Source: Psococerastis gibbosa
Lineage: Eukaryota; Arthropoda; Insecta; Psocodea; Psocidae
NCBI GenBank assembly: GCA_963971405.1
Contig: OZ020484.1
Span: 17,856,001-17,920,000 of the forward strand
Length of the DNA stretch: 64,000 nt
Reading direction: 5' to 3'
The notes under the pieces are model-generated. The model did not search any database. It was not told where the DNA came from and saw nothing but the letters and a program-made list of their open reading frames with translations. A program made the position numbers and the translations under genes. This document shows positions 41,901 through 48,407 of the stretch, one piece after another (position 1 is the stretch's first letter; each line of letters starts with the position of its first letter).

Positions 41901-44900
41901 TTGCTAATTTTAACTATCAACTTCTATGCTTAGCTTGCAGTGGGGCTGAAAAATCTGTCTGAATTATTTTTGTTACTTCCAGTGACGTAACTGGCGTAAC
42001 GACCGGTTTTCGAAGGGGGCAGTGTTTAATTTGCCCCCCACCATTTTCATGTTAGTGTAGAATAAGGGGAAAACCGTCCTCAAGGACTTGCGCAGCATTT
42101 AAATTAATGTCATTAGTGTCCGTCACACAGGAGTTCGGGAGACGTGAACGGAGGCCCCGAGGGTCGTAATGAATACAAATACAGGCAAGGGGGCCCGGGG
42201 GTCTCCCCCGGGTCAAAATTTTCGAAAAATAGGCCTGAAATGGTGGGGTTTTAGCAATTTGACAGGATTAGATTTTCCAGGCAATTATAATGTAACTACA
42301 TACAAATTGCAAGGGGGCCCCGGGGGTCCCCCGGGTGAATTTTTTTGAAAAGTAGGTCTGAAATATTAGGGTTTTACGCATTTTGCAAGCAAAATGTTTC
42401 AGATTTTGCAGATGACGGTTTTATTAAGTTGTTTCGTTTTGATGATTTTACCGACAATGAACAAGGGCGGGCCGGGGGTCTCGAAATTGTTTGAAAATAG
42501 GGCTGAAATGGTAAGGGTTTTACGCATTTTGATGGGACTAATGTTTAAATTTTACTGACGATGAATTTAACTAGCCTACATACAAGGGGGGTCGGGGGTC
42601 CTTTTTTTTTTTAAAAACAGGTCTGAAACAGTGGGGTTTTAGGCATTTTGATATGTTAACGTTTAGATTTTAAAGACAATGGACCCAATTACGAGCAAGG
42701 GGGGGGGGGGGGTTCTCCCCCGGGTAATAAAATTCTTTAAAAATGAGCCTGAAATGGTGGGGTTTTATGCATTTTGATATAGGAGTAACGTTTCGATTTT
42801 TACAGGCGCGATGAATATAGGCTAATTACAAAGGAGGGGGTCCGGGGGTCTCCCCCGGGTGAAGATTTTTGTAAAATGTACTTGAAATACGGGGTTTTAC
42901 GCATCTTGCCAAAAATGTTTAAATTTTGCAGATAAGCACTTTATTAGGTTCGTAAATAGGTAGTTTTTTTAAATTAATTAATTTAAATCAGAGAAAGACC
43001 TCACATGTGGCATTTCTTTGTTCTATAATATGCATGTTTATTATCTTGTCCGATTTTGCGCCCATATTGGGACGAGGCTGCCCGCCCCTCTCGTTACGCT
43101 AAGGCTTACTGCACACGGGCAAAATAAAAAGTACGAAAGTTTCAGTTTTTTCTGGGTTTTAACATTATTTTTAAATTCCCATTGTTTTTAATTAAGAATT
43201 AAGTTTGACTTTCATCTAAAATACACGCACTTTTCACGCATATCACGCAGGCTCTGAAATTCCACGCATTTCGTGATTTTTCACGCAAAACGGCAACCCT
43301 GTTGTTGTATACAATCCTGGAAGACTAACGGACCAGCGAACGTTGTCCAGCCGGATGTGTTTGGAGCAAGTAGTAGTCGACCTTCACTGCACATTCCCAG
43401 CTCTTCTTCACTCATCCCAAACCACCATTCTGCAACTTCCAATTTTCAATCTGGAGGAACCCTACCTTCAGCCAACGCAAAGATTTTCTGTTGAGAAAAT
43501 ACCTAGCGCATCCTTTGTTAACGTCAGTAGTAGCAGCAGTAGACTTGACTTTTGCTGATGTAAGCTGATGGTGCCAGAGGCGGGCACAGCCATATATACA
43601 TTTTTTTTTTTTTTTTTTTTCTGTTGACGGGGTCATCACCAGGGCTGCCAGAAACAGCTTCGTTCAAAACCGGACAAGTGCCCAGTAAGCGTTTTATCTA
43701 GTGTCAATTATTTTTTTTCTTAAACTCCAATTCTATCTGTAACTTGATGAAGAACGCGAAGAATATAACAGCAAACAAAGGGGGCACGGGGGACTCCCCA
43801 GGGGGGATTCTGTTGTTGAAAAAACCGGCCTGAAATAGTGGGGTTTTACCCATTTTGATAGCAGTGAAGGTTCGTTTGTACGGCAAATTCTGATAAAATT
43901 TGGGCGGTACCTGGTACGTACATAATATTATATATACTGTATGTTTGTGAGACATTCTTGTGCCTCGTATAAGCTGAGGGTTGTTGGCCACGCGGGCCGA
44001 ATCCTAATTTACTATTTTTTTCAAACCAATTGTATACTGCTTTAAAGATTCGCTCATAATTTTGACTGGGCTTATTTTTAATATTAGGAAATTAAAAGCC
44101 TAATTATTAACTGTGTGCAGGGACTTCTACTTGGATTAGGGAGCAAAAGAACGATTATTGATATAATTCACAGGTACAACAGTAGTGCTTTACACTACAG
44201 AAATGTTTGAAATGCAAATGTTTCCTGTTGTCATCCACTATATTCGATTTCCTAAAATCCAGATGTATGGAATGTCTATTGAGTGATTTCATCAACAAGC
44301 TCCCAAATGCAGGTAAAAGGCCTATTTGAGAAGCAGCCACTAGCCAGTAGAGTTGGCAGAGATGTCTCTATGAAGATGATTTCTTAGCCCGTTAGAAGGG
44401 TTAGAATATGGTTCTTAATAGATAATCGACGTAAATCTTACTTTAATAAATTTATTTTGTATATCTCCGTCTTTAAAAAAAAATTAAAATATTTTTTATA
44501 ATTTAAAATAAGTCAGGTCGAGGTGCAGATCCCTTCTCTACTTCTCGTATATATCTGATATTGAAGAATCATCATTCAGACGCCTTTTAAACTATTAATA
44601 TTATTTCAAAGTAAACTTTTAAAGTAAAATATTTGTTGCTCTATGCCACAAGTTTCCACCTACACAGTGAAATATGTTAACATAAAATTTGGCAAAATAA
44701 AACAGATTAACTGCGTTCAATCTACTAGTATTAACAAAGGTTTGGAATTTTCATTAATTTCAATATTTTCAGCCATTTTGTAGCTTTTTCTTTCACACTT
44801 CCGGTATACATAAGTTGTACTTAACTGGTTCTCGAGAAAAGTAAACTATTTGAATGGAAGTGACAACGACTGAAATCGTGATACTTCATTAGGCTCCGAG

Positions 44901-47792
44901 CGGTTCCTGGTTGTTCCGCCAACAATTAGCAGAAGCGACACTCTATAATTTAATTCGTATCGTGGTTTACGAGATCAATAAGTGGCAAATTACAATCACC
45001 GTAAAAATTTTAATTTCACTGTCACAACTTTTAGAAATAATGGAATTCTCCTAAGGCGGCTATTCCATCGGTCAATATTCCGTCATTTGTGCATGAATAA
45101 TTGATGAGATTTTTGTTTTAATGAGACTTTTGTTTTAATGAGACTATAATGTAGATACTTAACTTATCTATTATACATTGAGTTATAATATGGTAGAAAC
45201 TTATTATTGATGCGTATATGACGGAATTTTGACAGATGGAATAGCCGCCTAAACAAAAATTTGCATTGGAAAGACATTCTAGCTAAGGAAACAATAACAA
45301 TAAAAAGTAACTGACAAAAGGTCCATACTACTGCCATTAAGTTGCAGGTAGGCCACGCCACTCCCATTTCATCTGGCTCAGGTTGGCGTACGACGTACGT
45401 GAATCACCTCAATTTAAGTCCGGACAGCAGAACGGCACTCCAGACCACATAACATTTGAGTGCCCGCGCTGAAGCCAAGAGAAGGGAGAACTGCCGCCCT
45501 GCTACAGGACAAGGACTGGGGCATAGACAGCCTTTTTCACACATCGAGTCATCGACCCACTTCAGGAACAGTGGCGGCGCTAGAAATTTTAAGGCGGGGG
45601 GGCCATGGAGGGGCATGACTTCTATCTGATAGCAGTTTTGCCTTACCAAATCGGACTAATTAATACTAACTAATAAAATGTTGCTTCTAACGCCTGTTTT
45701 CAGCAATTCTGCTTTAAGCAACCCTATCAGCCTGGCGGGGGGAATGAGTCTGTTTGATAAGGCAGATCTTGAGTCATTTCGGGGGGGGGGGGTGTTAACT
45801 GCCCCCTATGATTAAAAAGATTACTGGCTAGCGAAGAAATCATTACAACATTGTTCCAAAAAGTAGCCAATTGTCAACTTGCCCCGCCCCCTGAAAAAAT
45901 TGACATGTCAGTCCTGGGCCTCATAAAGATATGGCAACTGGACTGGTTCGGGAGGGATTGGCCAGCAAGACAAGCCAAATTCTTGTACTATAGGTCGCTC
46001 GTCCATGCCCCCCTCCCTGCATTAAATAATATATCAACTAGTGGATAATCCATGCCCGGGCTTGCCATACTGGACTGTGAATGGGGGGTTTAAATGCAGC
46101 AATAGCCGACATAAAAGTAGAAAATAACTACTGGTATAACTTTGAGGAGTAGGCCACCGGCCACGCTCATTAATAGATACGGTTAAATGAAAGGCGCGCA
46201 TTGCACACTTAGCTGGTCGGTACAGGTTGCTCAGGATGTCGCCACTTTCTCTATTGTATTTTAAGAAACCACCTATGATATCGAACCTTAGCCGAACAAG
46301 TCAAGTGTGGGCTCTCTACGCTTTTCAGGTGTGGCAATATATACAAATAGGGCCAATAAGGAGACGCCCTCTAGGTCTAAAGAATCATAATAACAATGAA
46401 GCCAATCCAGACCATTGTGTAACATTTATCTACGGGTATATGCCTAGCAATTAGATAGCTATTATAAAACTAGACTGAGCTGAGTCATACGTCAGAGAAG
46501 GAAAATGTCGCAAAATTGACTTGAGACATACTGTGTTACGCTATCAACAGTCATCTTACAAGTGATATAGAGGAAAACTACCATCGCATATTTTTACTGT
46601 AAAATTTAGTATATATTGTATTTTTTGGAAGAAAATAAATACTTACAAATGATACTTATACTACACATCATTTGTAAGATGACTGTCGTTCGCGCAACAC
46701 TTTCACAGTATGCCTCAGTCAACTTACCGTGATTTTTCTGTTGTGGCTTATGGCTCAACTCAGCGTAGTTTACCTACAGCTAGCTAGCCTGGGCATTGGC
46801 TGTATCATTTAATTAATTAATTGTACTGGGTACTGTTAATTGTATTGGGTGGGTCGAAGCTATAATAGAACTCAGAACAGAATTCTTCGGGGGCCTAGCA
46901 AAAAGTTCTCTACTATCCGAGGTTCGTCATCAACCTTACTAAACGCGGTTGGAACTTTACTGCTCCATTAAATGCATGCATTCCACTTTCCAGGCATTCT
47001 TTTTCCTAATGGAGGCTCAAAAATCCAAGATACTTCGAAGAATGTCAAGCCAAAATTGGTGGCGTTCGAAGGAATCCGATGACCGTCCAACTTATTAGCA
47101 TTTGCAGCCTCTGTTCCAGGTGACGTCGGTCAAACTGGGTAACAAACTGTTAAATCAAATTTCCTTAGGCGAATTTTGGTAGGCTTATTAGCCTATACCA
47201 TCACGTTTCGAATTGCATAGATAGATGCTCTGGCACTATCAGCACACATGGAAAGAAAAAATAAATTCTGAAATCATATTACCAAGCCAAGTTCGCAATT
47301 CCCACTCCCCACATAAAATGTAAACATTTTAATTGAAAATAGAGCAACCTTCTGGCTCCTACAGAAGTGAGTATGCAGAAATCTTCCACTTCTCACTTCA
47401 CTTCACTATTATCGAGAAATTCTTCCCAACACAAAATCAATGATTTCTTTCTGCTTGGTTGTTTACTAACAAAATCCAAATTTGATACTACGGTCGTGCT
47501 CATTTAGAGGGATCTGTCATTGGCTATAGCAAATAGCAATTAATCCTATTCTTTGATGTTCATAATTATTAGTCTAGCCTATATTCATTCTGATCCTGAT
47601 TTAGTGAGGCGAAGCGGGTTCGTTGCTTTTATAGAATCTCCCAGAGCCGAAAGGGTTCCGTATTTGTATAATTTGAGAACAGAAGTTGAACTTACGAGGC
47701 AAAATAGTGGTAGTATCCGTCTGAGCAACAATTCCATTGTGAGGGGCCAAAAATATCACACAGAGCACTGACGCACTTAACAACCAGGGCAT
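11913..47792 (-). CDS. Putative epidermal cell surface receptor (VWC/FN3 type I membrane protein)
   Basis: Exons (minus): 47792-47696, 24743-24568, 23133-22938, 21952-21707, 20335-19982, 18456-18196, 17476-17306, 16902-16264, 15918-15780, 15208-15082, 14795-14571, 13726-13558, 12983-12764, 12624-12512, 12151-11913. Every join is GT-AG and phase-consistent; total 3372 nt, 1123 residues. Layout: signal peptide 1-23; Ser/Thr-rich stalk; VWC-like cysteine modules near 90-155, 157-238, 345-430 and 444-500; an FN3-like domain at 240-335; a Pro/His-rich linker encoded by one exon (501-713); three FN3-like domains at 715-1040; TM helix 1062-1085; short tail with AYDNPSYK and QQETM. Tyr in NPSY could be a docking or endocytosis signal (inference). 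Intron 1 is 22.95 kb and full of transposons. The family is known in arthropods mainly by name, and its ligand is not known to me. Confidence 0.87.
14196..14470 (-). repeat. tRNA-containing repeat S1, copy 3
   Basis: Diverged copy inside receptor intron 14796-15081's neighbour intron (13727-14570). It keeps GTCTTAACCGCTGGACCACA, TTCGAACCCCA, ACACAACTATCTAAC and CAATGCTTTATTCAATATAT in the same order as copy 1. The T-arm and acceptor are degraded. Confidence 0.7.
18666..19093. mobile_element. 428-bp hairpin-family MITE with internal ORF-start relic
   Basis: Flanked by TTA on both sides (18663-18665, 19094-19096). Ends GGCGGGTATTCCAGTGGTCA and TGACCAGTGGAATACACGCC. The interior holds TTAAAATTGATCAATGATCA and, further on, AAACAATGGCGTCGTC. 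Both recur inside the composite elements at 31284, 39057, 58877 and 62351. The short reading frame opened by this ATG stops after eight codons. It lies in the receptor intron 18457-19981. Confidence 0.85.
19610..19739. mobile_element. TIR element family C, copy 1
   Basis: Ends GGAGAGATGGGACATT and GATTGTCCCATCTCTCC. It shares the interior ATTTTTTGAATCCT and CGTCTTTTCAATG with the copy at 23213. About 130 bp, non-coding, in a receptor intron. The target duplication is not clear. Confidence 0.7.
23213..23340. mobile_element. TIR element family C, copy 2
   Basis: Ends AGAGAGATTGGACATTTG and CAAATGTGCCATCTCTCT, with an interior matching the copy at 19610 (TTTTTTGAATCC, CGTCTTTTCAATGGC). It sits in the intron between receptor exons 2 and 3. 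Confidence 0.72.
23455..23705. mobile_element. TIR repeat family B, right-end fragment
   Basis: It carries the right-hand motifs of family B: GACATTTCGT, CCTGGGGCC, CGAAAATTTCAACCA, AAGCTTTCCTTATACTAA and TAAATAGGAAAAC. The left part is missing or too diverged to place. Confidence 0.55.
25066..25199. mobile_element. Hairpin MITE, TAA target duplication
   Basis: 134 bp between TAA repeats (25063-25065, 25200-25202). Arms GGCGGGGTTTTCACATACGT and its near complement. The core is asymmetric: the left arm has GATGTTTTAGCAGACATT and the right arm keeps CTGCTACCACGTCA. A second copy in the opposite orientation starts 79 bp further on. Confidence 0.88.
25279..25419. mobile_element. Hairpin MITE, inverted relative to the copy at 25066
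   Basis: 141 bp. Ends GGCGGGGTTTCCACATACGT and ACGTATGTGGTAACCCCGCC. Here GACGTGGTAGCAGA is on the left and TGTCTGCTAAAACGTCA on the right, the reverse of the neighbour. The flanks are TTA and TAA, not a direct duplication. It has inserted into the left end of a family B repeat (GCTTTCCTATTTATCAATTA). Confidence 0.86.
25446..26213. mobile_element. TIR repeat family B, copy 2
   Basis: Terminal inverted repeat GCTTTCCAATTTAT (from 25465) and ATAAATTGGAAAGC (to 26213), preceded by a shared AGAACCGGTC and GAGTTTACTC lead. The interior includes a G run, CTGTCCGGTTTCGTTACTCA, a GACA-repeat stretch (26050-26090) and CATTTCGTAAAAACC. Close to copy 4 at 34450. Non-coding. Confidence 0.72.
26216..27080. 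mobile_element. TIR repeat family B, copy 3, carrying a nested MITE
   Basis: More diverged copy sharing GATTGATCGATGGGACGATT with copy 1 and the GGAAAGCAACC, GGTTTTGTTACTC, ACAGACTGACATTTCG and AACATTTCGACCATCACGAA stretches with the others. Its right end is split by the hairpin MITE at 26916-27053 and resumes as ACTAACGTATAAATAGGAAA. Confidence 0.65.
26916..27053. mobile_element. Hairpin MITE nested in a family B repeat
   Basis: 138 bp. Ends GGCGCTTATTCCACCGACGT and ACGTCGGTGGAATAAGCGCC, with the core GACGTGGTAGCAGACATT on one arm and its complement on the other. Flanks are TTA and TAA. Nesting shows it is younger than its host repeat. Confidence 0.88.
27673..27812. mobile_element. Hairpin MITE, TTA target duplication
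   Basis: 140 bp between TTA repeats (27670-27672, 27813-27815). Arms GGCGCAAATTCCACCGACCT and complement, then an arm segment (CGTTTTTTATAGTTACTG) not seen in the other subfamilies, then the shared TGACGTGGTAGCAGACATT core. About five mismatches between arms. Confidence 0.9.
27816..28588. other. Non-coding receptor intron sequence
   Basis: Part of the 23-kb first intron of the receptor gene. No exon-like ORF or repeat recognised. Confidence 0.4.
28589..28865 (+). pseudogene. Non-LTR retrotransposon 3' ORF fragment
   Basis: Reads [20 protein letters not shown] followed by CRACG, then after a +1 shift [10 protein letters not shown] and [10 protein letters not shown], ending in a stop. That order (TGH, YLHRFHL, PxCxxCG, ETxEHxLxxC) is the C-terminal cysteine-histidine end of many LINE-type ORF2 proteins after the RNase H or RT region. 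The frameshift and missing 5' part mark it as dead. Confidence 0.72.
28866..31283. other. Non-coding receptor intron sequence
   Basis: AT-rich intron. The only recognised piece is near 30145-30190, where ATAAATAGGAAAGCATG and ACTCGTAACGGTTCTTAC match, in reverse, the left lead of repeat family B. A run of C occurs at 29708-29717. Confidence 0.4.
31284..31671. mobile_element. Composite hairpin MITE (inner element 31355-31600), TAA target duplication
   Basis: Outer arms GGCGCCCGTTCCACCGACCG to TTCAAGAC are mirrored on the right and flanked by TAA both sides (31281-31283, 31672-31674). In the middle sits a second element with the same kind of ends (GGTGGCGTTTCCACCGACCT, AGGTCGGTGGAAACCCCGCC), bounded by TTA and TAA. 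The inner body contains TGATCATTGATCAATTTTA and GACGCCATTTTTTATTTT (the complement of AAAAATGGCGTC). Four more copies of the whole composite occur in this window, so it moved as a unit. Confidence 0.9.
31672..32870. other. Non-coding receptor intron sequence
   Basis: No gene recognised. TTGGTATGGCCC near 32154 and GGGCCATACCAA near 32479 are inverted and may bound a degraded TIR element of about 340 bp, but the match is too short to call. Confidence 0.35.
32871..33265. mobile_element. MITE with TIRs of about 35 bp and a TA duplication
   Basis: Ends CATATCGCTCATGCACGAGA and its complement, extending through AAAGTGACACATTTC with very few mismatches. Flanked by TA on both sides (32869-32870 and 33266-33267). 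A 395-bp AT-rich interior with no ORF. The TA duplication suggests a Tc1/mariner relative. Confidence 0.85.
33266..34449. other. Non-coding receptor intron sequence
   Basis: I recognise no gene or dispersed repeat. A G run occurs at 33926-33935. Confidence 0.35.
34450..35322. mobile_element. TIR repeat family B, copy 4
   Basis: Longest copy. TIR GCTTTCCAATTTAT and ATAAATTGGAAAGC, a long G run (34567-34588), CTGTCCGGTTTCGTTACTCA, CCCCCAGAAGCGACCTATCA, ATCAAAATCGACCGAGTAGT, the GACAGACAGACAG stretch and CATTTCGTAAAAACCAC. Closely matches copy 2 with extra sequence around 35000-35100. Confidence 0.72.
35411..35864. mobile_element. hAT-type MITE
   Basis: Left end TAGTGGCGGCTCG and right end CGAGCCGCCACTG. 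Apart from C/T at the first base they match as inverted repeats, and CAGTGGCGGCTCG is a hAT-type terminus. Flanking octamers GCTCCTTC and GTTCCTTT agree at six of eight positions, as a decayed 8-bp duplication would. An A run is at about 35453-35480. Non-coding. Confidence 0.72.
36262..36470 (+). repeat. tRNA-derived SINE S2, copy 1
   Basis: The head resembles a tRNA, with a B-box GGTTCGAGTCC after CACCCGAAAGGTTGTT. The body AGTGTAAGAGAGGGCTTTAT and CTCCGCTAGATTGACTTAGT leads to an ATTTATTTATTT tail. The minus-strand copy at 54172-54375 shares head, body and tail. Confidence 0.78.
36575..36752 (+). repeat. SINE-like repeat S3, copy 2
   Basis: Sense copy from GGCTTCGG and ATGTGGTAGCGTGCTTGTAC, through ACACACCTTGCGTTCGGAGA and CGTAACTCGACCCAAGTACC, to GATACATTCATTAAATTGTT and a short T run. 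Confidence 0.75.
37111..37708. mobile_element. Repeat family D, copy 1 (short TIRs)
   Basis: Ends CGTAGAGCTGT and ACAGCTCTACG. The interior (about 37283-37615) is nearly identical to 55539-55884: GGTTCTGTAGGGACAGTTTT, AAACCGATATCCATATTATT, AAAATGGCCGCCGTTTGCAT and GGCTTATGGAAAAATCAACG. AT-rich and non-coding. The short TIR suggests a DNA element. Confidence 0.72.
37709..39056. other. Non-coding receptor intron sequence
   Basis: No gene or repeat recognised beyond AT microsatellite runs. Confidence 0.35.
39057..39440. mobile_element. Composite hairpin MITE (inner element 39128-39369), TTA target duplication
   Basis: Same architecture and orientation as the copy at 31284, flanked by TTA on both sides (39054-39056, 39441-39443). 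The arms show a few private substitutions, for instance CCAACG for CCACCG on the left. Confidence 0.9.
39441..40079. other. Non-coding receptor intron sequence
   Basis: Nothing recognised. Confidence 0.3.
40080..40525 (+). pseudogene. Non-LTR retrotransposon reverse transcriptase C-terminal fragment
   Basis: In a mostly continuous plus frame it reads [56 protein letters not shown] and [20 protein letters not shown]. The order LYGxETW, MLRxxWxxxVTNEEVL, IGHxLRH, GRPRxEYxxQxMxDV is typical of the end of RT proteins in LINEs of the RTE/CR1-like type. At least two in-frame stops and a small shift near LKKTLRI show it is inactive. It lies in receptor intron 1. Confidence 0.78.
40526..41283. other. 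Non-coding receptor intron sequence
   Basis: Nothing recognised. Confidence 0.3.
41284..41441 (+). repeat. SINE-like repeat S3, copy 3
   Basis: Closest to copy 2: GGTGGTAGCGTGCTTGTACT, ACACACCTTGCGATCGGAGA, GAGGCGATTAAAGACGTTAA and CATTCATTAAATTGTTTGTA. It lacks the ...TCGTAACTCGACCCA segment, a short internal deletion. Confidence 0.75.
42184..42955 (+). repeat. G-rich tandem repeat, six diverged units of about 110-150 bp
   Basis: Units begin near 42184, 42301, 42460, 42580, 42691 and 42827. Each has GCAAGGGGG, then CCGGGGGTCTCCCCCGGG (a possible short hairpin, partly lost in units 3 to 5), then AAAAATAGGCCTGAAATGG, TGGGGTTTTACGCATTTTGA and an AT-rich tail ending GACGATGAA. Single or partial units occur elsewhere in the window on both strands. 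Non-coding. Confidence 0.8.
43770..43890 (+). repeat. G-rich repeat unit, isolated copy
   Basis: AACAAAGGGGGCACGGGGGA, CCGGCCTGAAATAGTGGGGT and CCCATTTTGATAGC match the tandem unit at 42184-42955. Confidence 0.7.
43891..45054. other. Non-coding receptor intron sequence
   Basis: Nothing recognised. Confidence 0.3.
45055..45249. mobile_element. Hairpin-family MITE, TAA target duplication, core lost
   Basis: 195 bp between TAA repeats (45052-45054, 45250-45252). Ends GGCGGCTATTCCATCGGTCA and a shorter complement TGGAATAGCCGCC. The interior has a duplicated TTTTGTTTTAATGAGACT and GATACTTAACTTATCTATTA, shared with the element at 63047. The usual GTAGCAGACATT core is reduced to ATATGGTAGAAAC. Confidence 0.82.
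45418..45570 (+). pseudogene. Small non-LTR retrotransposon ORF remnant
   Basis: [14 protein letters not shown] followed, after a stop and a frame change, by [15 protein letters not shown]. The TPxHxxFxCP then LxxxWxxxxLF pattern fits the extreme C terminus of LINE ORF2 proteins. Very short, so only a tentative call. Confidence 0.5.
45571..46547. other. Non-coding receptor intron sequence
   Basis: It contains CAGTGGCGGCGCTAGAAATT at 45580, which resembles one end of a hAT-type MITE, but I find no matching right end. A G run lies at 45781-45792 and the dispersed piece shared with 2545-2610 at 45690-45750. Confidence 0.35.
46548..46685. mobile_element. Short foldback element
   Basis: CAGTCATCTTACAAGTGAT at the left and ATCATTTGTAAGATGACTG at the right are inverted with one mismatch, enclosing about 100 bp of AT-rich sequence. 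No second copy is seen and the target duplication is unclear. Confidence 0.6.
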
Positions 47793-47926
47793 GATCGCAC
47801 CAGGGCACCAAGGCGCACCTCACTCCACTGGCCTAAGCTAGGCTACCTGGAATACCTGATGACGGTCTGCCTACCACGCTCTCTCCAGGCACCGCATACA
47901 ACTTGCCCAGGTATTCGGGATACCCC

Positions 47927-47934
47927 ACCTGTAC
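47927..47934. repeat. 8-bp target duplication, left of the hAT element
   Basis: ACCTGTAC, identical to 53731-53738 on the other side of the transposon. An exact 8-bp duplication is the hallmark of hAT insertion. Confidence 0.97.
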
Positions 47935-48407
47935 CAGTGTTACCAGATTGGGCGGAATTCCGCCAATTGGGCGGGTTGAGACGGTCATGTGGCGGGCAAA
48001 ATTTTAAAACGGCGGGCACCCGCCAATTGGGCGGGTTCGCGCCCTTCAACTGGCGGGTATCGGCGGATTTTTTCCGATTCTAAAAATCTGTAAAAAAATT
48101 CAAAACCTGCTCAACTAAAAAAAAAAATTAAATTTTCCGCCAAGTTTTCAAAGGTACCACCATTGGAGACGTTGAAGGACAAAAGTGGTGTCATGTTGGA
48201 CAATCGATATTCGATAATCGATACGACATTCGCAAATCGCCCGCATCACATGATATTTTGTTTGTTGTTCTTGTTTGTCACTTTGTTGATTTTGATTTTT
48301 CTGTAAATCTGTACATGGACCTCGTGGCTTGTGCTTTTTTTTATTAATTTCTCTTTTATTTTTACTTAATTTTGCATTTGCAAATTGCAATTTTATAAAG
48401 ATTAAAG

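Noticed and set aside
47601-47695. Continuation of the signal-peptide frame beyond the donor at 47695
   Set aside because: The donor GTAAGT joins in phase to the exon at 24743 and gives a continuous receptor. The read-through is intron sequence that soon stops.
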